Shown: in pieces, positions 15,932 to 26,337 of the stretch
Numbering within the stretch: position 1 is the stretch's first letter
How the letters are laid out: each line of letters opens with the position of its first letter
NCBI GenBank assembly: GCA_003225005.1
Contig: QIAN01000088.1
Location: 1-51,064 of the forward strand
Direction of reading: 5' to 3'
Source of the DNA: Acidobacteriota bacterium
Lineage (GTDB): Bacteria > Acidobacteriota > Terriglobia > Terriglobales > Acidobacteriaceae
DNA: 51,064 nt
The notes under the pieces: generated by a model
Told to the model about the DNA's origin: nothing
Seen by the model: only the letters and a program-made list of their open reading frames with translations
Database searches by the model: none
Made by a program: the position numbers and the translations under genes

Positions 15932-18900
15932 CTAACGACAAATAGCCTGTATTTCTGCCACCGCTTGCTTCGAGGCAGCGGATGATATGGAGGGCTCCAG
16001 TCCTTTTGACGTGAACGACAAGCCTGCAACCGGTTCACCCAGGTGCCGCACAATATCCAGCGCGGAAGGGCACTGTCCTTGCGCAGCCATTGACTCGGCG
16101 CGCTTCAGCTTCAATGCAATATAAATGTCGCGGACATTCGCGCCGCCTTCCTCCCGCGGGAAGAATCGATTGACGAGTTGCTTCTCAGCTTCATCGAAGT
16201 CCCCGGCATCGCTCAGCAAGCGCACCAGCCGGAATATCAGAACAGCCGGGGCGGTCTGCAATTCCGGGAATTCCTGGAGCGCACGCGCTCTTTCGCTGGC
16301 CGGCCGCCCGGCTTTTTCCATGGCTTCTTCCCACCCCAGATAAAGGTCGACGTTCCGAGAATCGTACTGCACTCCTTCGCGGAAGATTTCAATCGCCCGC
16401 TCCGGCGATTCCCCGGATTTCAGCATGGTGTACCCCATGTTACGGTGCAGCGTGGGGATGGCCGGTTTTATGTCGCGCGCCGTCTCCCATTCCTGCAGCG
16501 CCTGTTTGGGCATACCTCCAGAGAGGTAGAGCGAGCCCAGCAGGAAGTGAGCTGGCGCATCCTTCGGGTTCACTTCGATGGCACGGTGCAATACGGCAAA
16601 CGATTCTGGCCGGTTGGGGAAGACATAGCTCGTCGGCATGCTGGAAGCCGCGGCGAAGTCTGCGCTACCGTCTTTGCCGAGAGCATAGCGGCAAAAACCG
16701 CGATAATAGGCAATCAGGGTGTATGAGCCAGGATGAACCGCTCCGGGCTCACCGATGACTTCTGTGCCTGCGGGATACTGGCGCGAGAGCACATCGAGCG
16801 CGTCCTCATAAAGGCCGAAGCGCAGGTAATCGGTAGCGATCTCAAGGATGCGCTCGGGATCCGCGGCCAGGTGTGCCATCAGGCCCGGGTCGCTCTGACC
16901 CAACCGAATGCCTTCGTAACGCAGAAATGAGCTGGTCGGGTCTTGCCGCTTCCAGAGCGCCAGCCGCTTGGTCGCCTCGGCGTTGCCTTCGACCGCGCGC
17001 AAAAGCGCAACCTCTATGCCTCCTGCGCGAGTCAGATTGGGACGGTTGCTCACAACCTCCTGGATCATTCTCAACGCTGACAGACGGTCCCCTGCTCCGG
17101 CTTCCAAGCCGGCCAACATCATCATCGCGGGCGCGTGATAGCTGCCGGATTGTTGCGCGAACTCCCACCGAGTCCGGGCCCCCTGAACATCCCCTTGGGC
17201 GGCCAGCGCCAGTCCTAAGTAGTAGGCCGTTTCATGGTCGCTATTCACCCATGCCAGCGCCTTGGAAAGATGCAGCGCCGCAAGATCGTACTGGTTGAGA
17301 ATAACCTCAAGTCTGCCCGCCGCCTGGTTAAGAGCGATGCTATTCGGAAAGCGCGTTAGTCCCCGTTGGTAAGTCTTGAGCGCAATTACTAGTTCGCCAT
17401 TGCTTTCCTGGTCGATGCCGACCGCGAGGAAGTCGTCTGCACCGCGATTGACTTCCGCCGGGTATTCGCGCGGAGGTTGTTGGCCGGTTTGAACCTTGTC
17501 ACGACTGACAAAGTCATACTTGCCTTCGCTATGCCGCAACAACACTCTACCGCTTTGATCTCGTATTTCGATCGTGTAGGTTGCACTGGCGGGAAGACTG
17601 CTGAAGGCCTTTCGAAAGGTCTCACGCGGCGAAAGTGAAACCCGCGTGGATGCGACTCTCTGCCTGCCGTTCAGAACGCTTACCAACGCGTTCGGCAGCT
17701 CGCGGGTTACATTGATGACGCCTTCGATCGTCACGGTTTCTGTGTCCTTAGTGTGGCGACTCAGGTTGATCACAGCGTCCGGATTTGCGCGAGAAACGCC
17801 GCCGAGTTGGCGGATCGGAATCCAGTATTCGGTGAAGGATCGGGTTTCCTGCGGATCCAGAAATCCGTAAGTCTCCTGATCCCGGAACAGGCCCGCCTGG
17901 ATCTCCACGTATGCGCTGTTGTCGTCCGACAAAGCGGTGCGCCAATCCAGACCATCTTCGTTACTGCCCCAAGACCAAATCTTCTTGGCAGGAAGGTCCA
18001 GAGGCGAAGAATAATGCACGATGCCCGAGTCAGTGTGCGGATGGTACACCGCCATGTATGGTTCCCGGCTGCCGTAACTAAACCGCGATACAGGGCCATA
18101 CTTGTGATTACCGACAATACTCTGGTCAACACCTGCCGAATTTACCGGCCAGGTATCTATGTCAGCGAATCCATGCGCAGCAGTGAATTCCATGGGATAT
18201 AAAATGCGGCTGTCGTCCCAGATTTGGACGCCGGCATTCGTCCACCAATAAAAACGGTGACGGGTGTCACTGCGGTTATAGAGCGTGGTCTTCTGTTCGA
18301 GGCAGGCGCGTCCTTGGCGGAGCGTGAGTTGTACGCGCCATTGCATGCCGTAAGGCCGGTCGATGTTGCCGATCCAGACCGATGCGCTGCCGTCGGGTTC
18401 TCGGCCGGTGGCGAAGTCGACTGGCGAGACCGTCATCCAATTGTGCGAAACCGGAAAATTGAACTCAACGCCAAGAGCCGCCCACATGCCGCGGTAAGCA
18501 ATGCGCGCAAACTTGATACTTGGATTTGCGTAGAACATCGAGGCACCATTGATCTTGTCGATACAAGTGTAGAGGTGGCCTCCGAGATCGGGCAGCACGG
18601 TGCACTTGAGGTATTCATTTTCCAGGTTGAGCGTTCTCCATTTTCGCGGTATGCGTCTGTCCACCAGATTGTGTCGCAGGGTGTAGGGGTAATTGAGGAA
18701 CCTGCCTGTGTTAAAAAAATCGAAAGGGGGATTGCGGTCGGGAAGCCCTTCTTCGGAAGTCGGAATGGTCATCGAGTCCTCCCAGACTCGCACGGTTTCT
18801 GCCCGGTTCCGATCGGGCGCAGCCCAGAGGGCGGAACTCAACAATACGATTACCATCGCAGCCAAAAGGGGTGTCAAGACTTTTTGGCCGTTCACAAAAC

Positions 18901-18976
18901 GTGCTTCCGTCCTGGCGGGCACAAGGCTGTCGATGCACTGAACCTGCCTTGCGCGAGGATAGCCGGTCACTTCCAT
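15932..18976 (-). CDS. DUF5107 domain plus TPR secreted protein
   Basis: This is a protein of about 1014 residues. A hydrophobic segment ([19 protein letters not shown], preceded by a basic region) acts as signal peptide. A large beta-rich DUF5107 module follows, with conserved text such as [32 protein letters not shown] and [11 protein letters not shown], resembling galactose-mutarotase/heparinase-type folds. The C-terminal half is a TPR solenoid ([41 protein letters not shown]). DUF5107-TPR proteins occur in polysaccharide-related clusters; activity is not established. The ATG at 18976 overlaps the stop of the upstream CRTAC1-like gene by 10 nt, so the two are translationally coupled. Confidence 0.82.
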   Translation of the reverse strand: MEVTGYPRARQVQCIDSLVPARTEARFVNGQKVLTPLLAAMVIVLLSSALWAAPDRNRAETVRVWEDSMTIPTSEEGLPDRNPPFDFFNTGRFLNYPYTLRHNLVDRRIPRKWRTLNLENEYLKCTVLPDLGGHLYTCIDKINGASMFYANPSIKFARIAYRGMWAALGVEFNFPVSHNWMTVSPVDFATGREPDGSASVWIGNIDRPYGMQWRVQLTLRQGRACLEQKTTLYNRSDTRHRFYWWTNAGVQIWDDSRILYPMEFTAAHGFADIDTWPVNSAGVDQSIVGNHKYGPVSRFSYGSREPYMAVYHPHTDSGIVHYSSPLDLPAKKIWSWGSNEDGLDWRTALSDDNSAYVEIQAGLFRDQETYGFLDPQETRSFTEYWIPIRQLGGVSRANPDAVINLSRHTKDTETVTIEGVINVTRELPNALVSVLNGRQRVASTRVSLSPRETFRKAFSSLPASATYTIEIRDQSGRVLLRHSEGKYDFVSRDKVQTGQQPPREYPAEVNRGADDFLAVGIDQESNGELVIALKTYQRGLTRFPNSIALNQAAGRLEVILNQYDLAALHLSKALAWVNSDHETAYYLGLALAAQGDVQGARTRWEFAQQSGSYHAPAMMMLAGLEAGAGDRLSALRMIQEVVSNRPNLTRAGGIEVALLRAVEGNAEATKRLALWKRQDPTSSFLRYEGIRLGQSDPGLMAHLAADPERILEIATDYLRFGLYEDALDVLSRQYPAGTEVIGEPGAVHPGSYTLIAYYRGFCRYALGKDGSADFAAASSMPTSYVFPNRPESFAVLHRAIEVNPKDAPAHFLLGSLYLSGGMPKQALQEWETARDIKPAIPTLHRNMGYTMLKSGESPERAIEIFREGVQYDSRNVDLYLGWEEAMEKAGRPASERARALQEFPELQTAPAVLIFRLVRLLSDAGDFDEAEKQLVNRFFPREEGGANVRDIYIALKLKRAESMAAQGQCPSALDIVRHLGEPVAGLSFTSKGLEPSISSAASKQAVAEIQAICR

Positions 18977-20694
18977 TTTCCCTGCCCTTCCACAATGGTG
19001 ATGTACCGATCGATAGGGAGATTGGTAAAGCGTTCCACCAGTCCACTCGGCTGCGGCCATTTCACTTCGAGCCAGTCAATCTTCGGACGCACCCCAATTC
19101 CCAATACCATGCGGGGGTCATGCGATGACAGATAGCTCCCCCCTCCCACCTTCATACGACTGCGTTTGAGATCGCCTGACTGGTAAGCAACTCGTGCTCC
19201 AATGGCGTCCGGGTTCGACTTCTTTCCCACCAGATTCACGCCCAGCCAGTGGTTCTGTTTCCCGGCGTGGTTGCGCAGCAGGACTGGTGGTCCACCATTG
19301 ACCGAGATCAGGACGTCAACCGCGCCATCATTATCGAAGTCCCCAGTAGCCATGCCGCGGGCAGAAATCGGAGTTGCAAAGATGGGACCGCTTCGCGCGC
19401 TGACGTTCTCAAACGACCGTCCCGTGTTATGCATGAGGATAGGCGGTTCCTTATAGGTCACTCCTGGATGCAAGGATTCGATCAGATCATCCGGATTGCC
19501 GTTCGCCAAGAACAGATCCAGGTTGCCATCATTATCGTAGTCGAAGAATTTCAGTCCCCAACCGCTCATCAGTCGAGTCGCGGCGCCCACGCCGGTCTGT
19601 GGGGCCTGATCGTCAAAAGTCTCGTCGTGATTGTTCCGATAAATGGAGTAGATTTCACGATCGATATTGGCAACGAAAAGATCCTGCCAGCCGTCCTGAT
19701 CGTAGTCGGCCGAATCTACTCCCATCCCGGAGCGGGCACGTCCGTCAGCGCTGAATGCGACCCCGGCCTGGGTGCCGATCTCCTCGAACTTTCCTTGTCC
19801 CCGGTTCATGAGCAAGAAGTTGGCTACGGTATCATTCGCCACAAACAGATCCAGCAGGCCGTCATTATTAAGATCGGTAGCCACCACGCCCCAGGCTTTG
19901 CCCAGGTACTTTCCAATACCTGACGCCTTACTCGCGTCGGTAAATGTCCCGTCGCCATTGTTGTGGAATAGCCAACTCGGCATAGGATTATAGAAGCGCG
20001 GAATGCAATATCCGTGCTTTCCTTCCTCGCCGGGCCCGCAAGTCTTGTTCAGGGACTTGGAGAATTCCACAAACTGGCAGACGAACAGATCAAGCCGCCC
20101 ATCGTTGTCATAATCGAACCAGACCGCGCTCGAGGCCCATCCCGGCGCGGCCAAGCCGGCCATCTCGGTCACATCGCTGAACGTGCCGTCGCCATTGTTG
20201 TGGTAAAGGATGCTTCTGCCATACTGCGTAACGTACAAGTCAGGGAAACCGTCGCCATCGTAATCGCCCACTGCGACTCCCTGGCCGTACCCGCCGGCCG
20301 CTACTCCAGCTTTCATGGTCACATCGGTGAATGTGCCGTCACGATTATTCCGACACAGCGCGTTCCGTAAGAGGGGGTCGGGATTGAAGAAATCGCACTT
20401 TCCACTGTTGACCAGATAGATGTCCATCCATCCGTCGTTGTCGTAGTCCAAGAAGGCGCATCCCGCGCCCGTTGTCTCGGGCAAGAATTTCTCCGGGGAC
20501 TTGCCGTTCGTGTGCGCCCAGGAAATGCCGCTAACGGAAGGAGGCACCGCTTCAAAGGGATAAGCCGGTTCCGGCACCGTACCGGCAAACCGAGCGAGTC
20601 CGCTAAACGCGGTGCTGCCCGCCAGTCCCTTTAACAAGTCTCGCCGGGAAAGGCGCAGCCGTCCTTTACTTTCCTGCGAAATGAAGTTGCTCAA
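18967..20694 (-). CDS. CRTAC1-like FG-GAP/VCBS protein with ASPIC/UnbV tail, Tat signal
   Basis: The 575-residue protein begins with a twin-arginine signal ([20 protein letters not shown]) at a TTG start. It continues as a seven-bladed FG-GAP/VCBS propeller with many Ca-binding loops of the form D.DNDG..D ([48 protein letters not shown]). The C-terminal ASPIC/UnbV domain is seen as [10 protein letters not shown]...[17 protein letters not shown] and [13 protein letters not shown]. These proteins are extracellular, calcium-dependent and common in Acidobacteriota next to TonB receptors; the role is undefined. It lies between the TPR gene (53-nt gap) and the overlapping DUF5107-TPR gene. Confidence 0.87.
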   Translation of the reverse strand: MSNFISQESKGRLRLSRRDLLKGLAGSTAFSGLARFAGTVPEPAYPFEAVPPSVSGISWAHTNGKSPEKFLPETTGAGCAFLDYDNDGWMDIYLVNSGKCDFFNPDPLLRNALCRNNRDGTFTDVTMKAGVAAGGYGQGVAVGDYDGDGFPDLYVTQYGRSILYHNNGDGTFSDVTEMAGLAAPGWASSAVWFDYDNDGRLDLFVCQFVEFSKSLNKTCGPGEEGKHGYCIPRFYNPMPSWLFHNNGDGTFTDASKASGIGKYLGKAWGVVATDLNNDGLLDLFVANDTVANFLLMNRGQGKFEEIGTQAGVAFSADGRARSGMGVDSADYDQDGWQDLFVANIDREIYSIYRNNHDETFDDQAPQTGVGAATRLMSGWGLKFFDYDNDGNLDLFLANGNPDDLIESLHPGVTYKEPPILMHNTGRSFENVSARSGPIFATPISARGMATGDFDNDGAVDVLISVNGGPPVLLRNHAGKQNHWLGVNLVGKKSNPDAIGARVAYQSGDLKRSRMKVGGGSYLSSHDPRMVLGIGVRPKIDWLEVKWPQPSGLVERFTNLPIDRYITIVEGQGKWK

Positions 20695-20747
20695 TTCAGG
20701 GTGACTCTTCAGACCTCGATTACAGACACACCAATCCCGCCTGGCGG

Positions 20748-21722
20748 CTAATTGGGATTTTCGGGTTGAGCTGCCGGCGGCGAATCTGGCTTGCCGCCGG
20801 CCTTTTCCGTCATTTGACGATGCACTGCAAATTCCTTGTCCGCATCTTCTCTCCGTCCGGCGCGATTGTAGGCCATGGCCAAATTATAGTGTGCGGCCGG
20901 ATTTTTCGGTTCCAGTTTGACAGCGGTCTCCAGCGGCGGAACCGCATCCGAAAATCGTTTGGCGGAAATCAGGGACTGACCCAGCGCCAGATAGGCATCG
21001 CCAAATCCGGCATCCAGCTTGGCCGCGCGCGTAAAATGGGCGATGGCTTCGGGCCACTGGCTCTCCTGGCGCGCCAGCTCGCCCAGCACGTACTCAGCGT
21101 CCGAATTCGAAGGATCAATCTCGATCTCCTGCTGCAATTCCTGCTTCGCCTCTTGGGCAACCTTAGGACTCGGGTCCGGCTTGGAGAGCAGCAGTCGCGC
21201 CATACGGAAATGGATCCCGGGGACGCGCGGGTTCTGTTCCAGCACACGGCGGTATTCCTTCGCCGCCTCGTCCCACTTTCCCTGCAGTTCGAGAGCCTCG
21301 GCATTTAGCTCGCGGGCCTGGCTGGAGGCCGGCGCGGTGGCTGCCAGTTCCTGCGCCGCCGCGGTAGAAAGATCAGAGTAAGCGTGTGCCGACACGTACA
21401 GAACATCTGGATCGCGAGGGAAGTCGCGATTCAGAAGGCGAAGAAATTCCAGAGCTGCATCCGGGTGGTTCTCAGATATTGCGCATCGTACACCGGCAAA
21501 GCCGGCCTGGCGCTTGAGTTCCTTGTCCGCCATCTGCGATGTAGTTTTCCTCAGCAGCGGAATCGCTTGCTCGCAGTGTCCATCCTTGGCAAGCTTCAAC
21601 CCCCGTTGGGCAGAAGCCGAAGGGTCGGCTGCTGGTTTTGATCTGGTCTGAGCGGCGGGGCTTCCGCATAGGAGCGTGCCTAGAACAGCGGGAATCAGGG
21701 CCCGGGAAAGAGGTCGAGGCAT
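20748..21722 (-). CDS. Secreted TPR protein
   Basis: A 324-residue protein with an N-terminal signal peptide ([18 protein letters not shown]) followed by TPR units ([79 protein letters not shown]) and a Pro-rich tail. It is likely a periplasmic scaffold serving the neighbouring TonB receptor or CRTAC1-like protein; that role is inferred. The ATG at 21722 directly follows the T-run of the upstream terminator, leaving no normal ribosome-binding site. A longer frame from 21773 crosses the terminator hairpin, so the true start is uncertain. Confidence 0.8.
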   Translation of the reverse strand: MPRPLSRALIPAVLGTLLCGSPAAQTRSKPAADPSASAQRGLKLAKDGHCEQAIPLLRKTTSQMADKELKRQAGFAGVRCAISENHPDAALEFLRLLNRDFPRDPDVLYVSAHAYSDLSTAAAQELAATAPASSQARELNAEALELQGKWDEAAKEYRRVLEQNPRVPGIHFRMARLLLSKPDPSPKVAQEAKQELQQEIEIDPSNSDAEYVLGELARQESQWPEAIAHFTRAAKLDAGFGDAYLALGQSLISAKRFSDAVPPLETAVKLEPKNPAAHYNLAMAYNRAGRREDADKEFAVHRQMTEKAGGKPDSPPAAQPENPN

Positions 21723-21760
21723 AAAAAAATAGGACAGGCAATCATGATTGCCTGCCCTAT
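21722..21760 (-). terminator. Intrinsic terminator between TonB receptor and TPR gene
   Basis: On the minus strand a near-perfect stem (arms 21745-21760 and 21729-21744, one mismatch, core GGCAATCATGATTGCC) is followed by seven T residues that run into the next ATG. It lies 10 nt after the stop of the TonB receptor gene. Confidence 0.8.
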
Positions 21761-21769
21761 CGTACCGCA

Positions 21770-24700
21770 TCAATAGTAAAGCTTGAGAGCGAACTGAATG
21801 TTGCGCGGAGGCTGCGAGCTATTGATCAGCCCCAGGTTGCTACCGAAGGCCGTTGACGGAACATTCAGGTTGACCCGGTTAAAGGCGTTGAGGAAGTCGC
21901 CCCTGAACTGAAGCCGTACGGTCTCGGTGATCCGGAAATCCTTTTGCACGCTCAGGTCCACGTCAGCATAACCCGGTCCGCGAACTGGGCCCTGCGCCGG
22001 ACAATTCCCAAAGCCTTCGGCGCTCGTCGGTAGGGAATACGGACTCGGATCAAACCATTGGTAGCCAATGTAGGCGCCCGTGCTGGAAAGCGCATTTTTC
22101 CGGCCCAAGGTTTGACCCGCGCCCGGTCCGCAATCCAGGCGGGCACCGCGCGAGTTCGTGTTGGAGGGGTCATTGGTGAAGTTGTACAGGGCCAGAGGGA
22201 AGCCTGTATGCAATGAGATGATGGGACTCAGCGTCCAGCCACCGGCAACGGCATTCACCACGCCATTCGCGTCGTGGCCAAACCGTCTACCGCGGCCGAA
22301 AGGTATGTCATAGATCACGTAGCTGCTAAGCAAATGCTTTACGTCGAAGAAGCAGGGCGCATAGTCCGCTCTAGGGTTGTACAGATTCTGGTAATAGGGA
22401 TTCGCTGGTGCCGCCCCCGCTCCCCAATTGCCGTAATAGCCGCTGTTGTCGGTCATGCATTTGGAGTAGGTGTATGCCACCTGATAGTTCAGCCCGTGCA
22501 AATAGCGTTTTTGGAAGACTGCTTGTAGAGCGTCGTATTTCATTTCGCCGACCGACGCCGTTCCCGAAATCTGCGAAATATCTGACTGGAAGGTGGGATT
22601 CCCGGAAAAAAATAGGCTCGGACACGGTGTTGCTACCGGTGGAGTGCCCGTTGGGCAGTTGGTGCCAAATTGCTTTTGCAGGTAAGGCATGGGAACCATC
22701 AAGTGCGTTCCGTGCTGACCCACATAGCCCACCTGCAAGGTGGACGAACTCCCTACCTGCTGCTGGATGGTCAGATTCCACTGTTGAGTTAGAGCCGGCT
22801 GAACATTCGGGTCCCACACTCGGAGTGTTGCACCGCTGAATGGGTCGCTAGGTGCCGAGACTACCAAACCTTGATCGGTAGTAGTTTTAGGAAATGCCAG
22901 TCCGTTGTAGGTCACAAAACTTTCCTTCGGTGTGAAAGGCGGATTGACCGGCAGGCGCAAGTTGGTGCCCGTACCTTCCAGATAAGAAGAGATCGTAAAT
23001 CCAGCACGGAGAACGGTCTTGCCACCTAGTGCGTTAGGCGTCCACGCGAATCCGATGCGCGGCTGGAAGGCCTTCCCGCCGTAGTCTCCATTGTAGAGGC
23101 CACGATTGCTGCTCTTCTGACAGGTTACCGGTGCCGTACCCAAAAGTGGCGTCACCTTAGAACAGTCCGGAGCGATCAACTGGCCGCTGATGAGATCGAA
23201 ATTGACTTGCTGGTCGTGCGCTTCGGACCACGCCGTATGAGCCTCATAGCGTACGCCGAGATTCACCGTCAGATTGTTGGTGACCCTCCAATCGTCCTGG
23301 AGATAGGCCCCAATCACGCTGGCGCGTTGGCCCCATTCGCCGGTGCTGATTCCCCTTCCGTAGGAGAACGGCAACCCGAGGTAAAAGTCTGCGCCACCGT
23401 AACCGCCGGTGCCGTTGCTGACCGGGTTAGAGGAGGTGAACACACCGGTGAAGGCGAGATTGCCCAGTTCGCCGCTATTGGTTGAATAAAAGCTATTGAC
23501 GCGCAAGCGCTGGTATTCAAACCCTGTGTGAAAAACGTGCTTGTTGTGAGTCAGGACCACGCTGTCGGAAGCCTGGATAACGGCGTCGTTAAACTTTTGC
23601 TGTACCAGCGCGCTGCCCACCGTGGTCAAGGTCTGGTTAAATCCTAGCTGTAGCAGGCCAGGGACTCCGTCCGGGTTCCCGTTTCCAATGCCAAGTTGGT
23701 CGCCAATATTGCCCAGCGAAGGAGCGAACTCGGTCCCGTTGTGCAGCTTGATGTGGTTCACCCCCAAGCGCACATCATTTAGCAGGTTCGAACTGAGAGT
23801 ATGCGACCAGTCTCCCACGATATTGTCGATGGGCGCATCGGAAAAACCCGTACCGAGCAGCGCGAACGAATTCACCGTGGGGTTATGCTGCTTGGCGTGT
23901 GAATACCGACCAAAGATGTGGTCCCTGTCGGTCGCATTGAAGTCTAGCTTGATGTCATATTGGTTGCTATTCAGCACGGAGGTAGTCGTGTAGGTCGCGT
24001 TGTTCAGGGTGCCCGCTCCGACAGCGGCCGGATAGAGGCTCGAATTGAACAAGGCCTGCGCAACCGGATCAATCGACTCAGTGATCATGTTATTCAGAAA
24101 TGGCGCATGGCTAACAGGATCATAGAGCTGTTGGCTCGGCGTATTGCAAATTCCGCCGGTGAAACCAGCCGAGTGGGTGGTGTCGCCAACGCAGATGTCG
24201 CCAAAATTGCCGGTCCGCTCCGCGGCCGTGAACACGTTGAGTTGCTGGGTCGACGAAGGATGATCGAAACGTTGCCCCTGGTAGTCAAAGAAGAAGAACA
24301 ACTTGTTCTTTACGATAGGGCCTCCAATCGTGCCGCCGAACATGTTCCAGCGCAGCGTAGACCGGGGCGCGTTGTTGAATTTGTTTTCCCACGAGTTTGC
24401 GTTGAGCTTGTCGTTGCGGAAATACTCCCAGAGGTCGCCGTGAAAATGATTCGTTCCGGACTTGAGCGTAGTGCTGATGATGCCGCCTTGAAAGTTGCCG
24501 AATTCGGCCGAAGCGTTATTGGTAATCAGATTGAATTCCTGGATGGCATCGGGCGCCGGCGTGTAACCAAGAAGGTTGTCCGACACCTGGTTGTTGTCCA
24601 TTCCGTCGAGGATGAAATTGTTGGCCTGCTCGCGGTTCCCGTTGATATAGGGCCTGCCGCCGCTGGCGGTGTTGTCGCCGTTATTGAAACTGTTCGGAGC

Positions 24701-25213
24701 GGGCGTTACGGACCCCGGGGCGAGCAGCGTGAGCTGCACGTAATTGCGGGTGGCGAGAGGCAGCGTGTCGTTGGTCGTGGAATCGATGATTGTGCTCAGC
24801 TCTGTCCGGTCCGTCTGCAGGACAGGAGCCGAACCCGTGACTTCCACTGTCTCCGAGACTGTCCCAATCTTCATCTGCATATCGATGCGGGCAGTCTGGT
24901 TCAGCACCAACGTGATGGCAGGGTGTACCGCGGTTTGGAATCCCGACGCTGTTATCTTGATGGTGTAAGTCCCAACTGGAACGCGGGTAATGTTGTACGC
25001 CCCCGCGTCGTTTGTCTTCGTGTTCAGCACCGTTCCCCGGTCGGCATCAGTGGCGACAACCTCTGCGTCTTTGAGCGGTGCGTCGCTGGGATCCGTGATC
25101 GTTCCTACGATTGCCGCGGTCACTTCTTGGCCCCAGGCAAACTGACCGGCGCCCGCAAGCGCCATCAACAGAAACAGTACGCAGCAAAAGGCAACTGACC
25201 TTCGTCCCGTCAT
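21770..25213 (-). CDS. Oar-like TonB-dependent receptor with carboxypeptidase-regulatory domain
   Basis: The 1147-residue outer-membrane protein starts with a signal peptide (SVAFCCVLFLLMALAGAGQFAWGQ). A CarboxypepD_reg-like beta-sandwich follows (GTITDPSDAPLKDAEVVATD, AGAYNITRVPVGTYTIKITASGFQ). The plug domain has DRTELSTIIDSTTNDTLPLATRNYVQLTLLAPG, FILDGMDNN and SAEFGNFQGGIISTTLKSGTN. The long beta-barrel ends in LKLYY, an outer-membrane C-terminal aromatic signature. The Oar family takes up or exports oligosaccharides and peptides across the outer membrane using TonB energy; the substrate is unknown. ATG 25213 is chosen because GGAGGAGGTT precedes it. A terminator follows the gene, and a palindrome shared with gntR precedes it. 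Confidence 0.9.
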   Translation of the reverse strand: MTGRRSVAFCCVLFLLMALAGAGQFAWGQEVTAAIVGTITDPSDAPLKDAEVVATDADRGTVLNTKTNDAGAYNITRVPVGTYTIKITASGFQTAVHPAITLVLNQTARIDMQMKIGTVSETVEVTGSAPVLQTDRTELSTIIDSTTNDTLPLATRNYVQLTLLAPGSVTPAPNSFNNGDNTASGGRPYINGNREQANNFILDGMDNNQVSDNLLGYTPAPDAIQEFNLITNNASAEFGNFQGGIISTTLKSGTNHFHGDLWEYFRNDKLNANSWENKFNNAPRSTLRWNMFGGTIGGPIVKNKLFFFFDYQGQRFDHPSSTQQLNVFTAAERTGNFGDICVGDTTHSAGFTGGICNTPSQQLYDPVSHAPFLNNMITESIDPVAQALFNSSLYPAAVGAGTLNNATYTTTSVLNSNQYDIKLDFNATDRDHIFGRYSHAKQHNPTVNSFALLGTGFSDAPIDNIVGDWSHTLSSNLLNDVRLGVNHIKLHNGTEFAPSLGNIGDQLGIGNGNPDGVPGLLQLGFNQTLTTVGSALVQQKFNDAVIQASDSVVLTHNKHVFHTGFEYQRLRVNSFYSTNSGELGNLAFTGVFTSSNPVSNGTGGYGGADFYLGLPFSYGRGISTGEWGQRASVIGAYLQDDWRVTNNLTVNLGVRYEAHTAWSEAHDQQVNFDLISGQLIAPDCSKVTPLLGTAPVTCQKSSNRGLYNGDYGGKAFQPRIGFAWTPNALGGKTVLRAGFTISSYLEGTGTNLRLPVNPPFTPKESFVTYNGLAFPKTTTDQGLVVSAPSDPFSGATLRVWDPNVQPALTQQWNLTIQQQVGSSSTLQVGYVGQHGTHLMVPMPYLQKQFGTNCPTGTPPVATPCPSLFFSGNPTFQSDISQISGTASVGEMKYDALQAVFQKRYLHGLNYQVAYTYSKCMTDNSGYYGNWGAGAAPANPYYQNLYNPRADYAPCFFDVKHLLSSYVIYDIPFGRGRRFGHDANGVVNAVAGGWTLSPIISLHTGFPLALYNFTNDPSNTNSRGARLDCGPGAGQTLGRKNALSSTGAYIGYQWFDPSPYSLPTSAEGFGNCPAQGPVRGPGYADVDLSVQKDFRITETVRLQFRGDFLNAFNRVNLNVPSTAFGSNLGLINSSQPPRNIQFALKLYY

Positions 25214-25261
25214 CACAGAACCTCCTCCGGACATTTCGCACGCCAAAAACAATGTGGGTCA

Positions 25262-25273
25262 TGCTATATAGCA
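25262..25273. promoter_or_regulatory. Putative GntR operator upstream of the TonB receptor
   Basis: The 12-nt perfect palindrome TGCTATATAGCA lies 48 nt upstream of the receptor start. Its core GCTATATAGC plus AC recurs 280 bp away in front of gntR. The rest of the 25274-25545 gap shows nothing recognisable. Confidence 0.6.
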
Positions 25274-25545
25274 CATCGATCGCCTAGGTCAAGAGAAAAG
25301 TGCAGACAGGCGCAAATTTCTTTCGAGACCCCTTGTCTGATCGGGGGGAGAGGCGGTAAGTATCCCCCGGCTATGGAAGGACCGCTGCTCGGTATTGAAG
25401 AATTCGCTGCTCGATCCCAATTTCGTCCTTGTCTCTCCACGGTTTGCTCGAGAGACCGTCCATGGCGTGGGCTTTTGCTGCCAGAGGTGGTGCTCCATGC
25501 TCAGGAATTGAGCTGGGGAATAAATTCTCCGCAATTTTATATTGA

Positions 25546-25555
25546 GCTATATAGC
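25546..25555. promoter_or_regulatory. Putative GntR operator upstream of gntR
   Basis: Perfect palindrome GCTATATAGC followed by AC, 37 nt before the gntR start. It is identical over 12 nt to the site in front of the divergent TonB receptor gene, as expected for an autoregulating GntR/HutC repressor. Confidence 0.6.
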
Positions 25556-25592
25556 ACTGCTGTAGTATGGTTCACGTGCCCGAGGAGTGTTC

Positions 25593-26315
25593 ATGCGACA
25601 GGTCCGACCAAATGGGCTGCCAGCATACAAGCGAATTCAGGGTGCGATTCTGAAACGGCTCGAGTCCGGGCAGTTGAAACCGGGCGACGCGGTCGACTCT
25701 GAGCGGGAACTGGCGAAGATTCATCGCGTTAGTCTGATGACGGCCCGCCATGCCCTGGCCGGACTAGAGCGCGAGGGTATGGTCGTGCGTCGTCGCGGGG
25801 CAGGTACGTTCATAGCCCCACCAAAAATCCATTTCAACAAGCTGATGAGCTACACCGAGCAAATGGCGGGTCGCAGCCTGGCGGTCTCCTCGAAGTTGCT
25901 TTCTCTCGGAGTGATCGATACCGAGCAGGAAATTGCGGCGCGCCTGGCTCTCCCGGCCACCAGCCCGTTGATTAAGGTGGAACGACTACGCCTGGGCGCG
26001 AATGAACCGTTTGCCATCGAGACCTGTTACCTGTCAGCCGGGGACTTCGCCGGCCTGACTCAATCGCCGTTGGACCGCATCTCGCTGTTTTCCATCCTGG
26101 AGCACGACTACGGGCTGGAGATAGCGCACGCCGACGAAGAAATCGACGCCACAACCGCCGATCCTCATACCGCCAGGCTTCTGGGCATTGCCCATGACGC
26201 GCCAGTGCTCCGAATTCGCCAAGTGATCTATTCCACAAAGGGCAAGACTGCGCTCTATGTGTTGGGTCTCTATCGGTCAGACCGGCACACCCTTTTGATC
26301 CGAAGATTCCGCTAG
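25593..26315 (+). CDS. GntR family regulator, HutC/UTRA type
   Basis: The 240-residue protein has an N-terminal winged helix (AYKRIQGAILKRLESGQLKPGD, SERELAKIHRVSLMTARHALAGLEREGMVVRRRGAGTFI). A UTRA ligand-binding domain follows (SPLIKVERLRLGANEPFAIETCYLS, APVLRIRQVIYS, ALYVLGLYRSDRHTLLIRR). HutC-type regulators repress nearby transport or catabolic genes until they bind a small sugar or amino-acid derivative. The start is ATG 25593 with GAGGAG five bases before it; a GTG lies 6 nt upstream. The shared palindromes indicate control of itself and of the divergent TonB receptor cluster. It converges with the second CRTAC1-like gene, ending 22 nt away. Confidence 0.9.
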   Translation: MRQVRPNGLPAYKRIQGAILKRLESGQLKPGDAVDSERELAKIHRVSLMTARHALAGLEREGMVVRRRGAGTFIAPPKIHFNKLMSYTEQMAGRSLAVSSKLLSLGVIDTEQEIAARLALPATSPLIKVERLRLGANEPFAIETCYLSAGDFAGLTQSPLDRISLFSILEHDYGLEIAHADEEIDATTADPHTARLLGIAHDAPVLRIRQVIYSTKGKTALYVLGLYRSDRHTLLIRRFR

Positions 26316-26337
26316 GAGAGAATTGAGCGTTCCGAGC

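Noticed and set aside
18224-19135. Plus-strand open frame antisense to the DUF5107-TPR gene
   Set aside because: No ribosome-binding site or domain; the minus-strand frame has the signal peptide and conserved DUF5107 text.
23960-25198. Long plus-strand open frame antisense to the TonB receptor
   Set aside because: The minus-strand frame has a signal peptide, plug and barrel motifs; the antisense frame is Arg/Val-rich with no recognisable domain.
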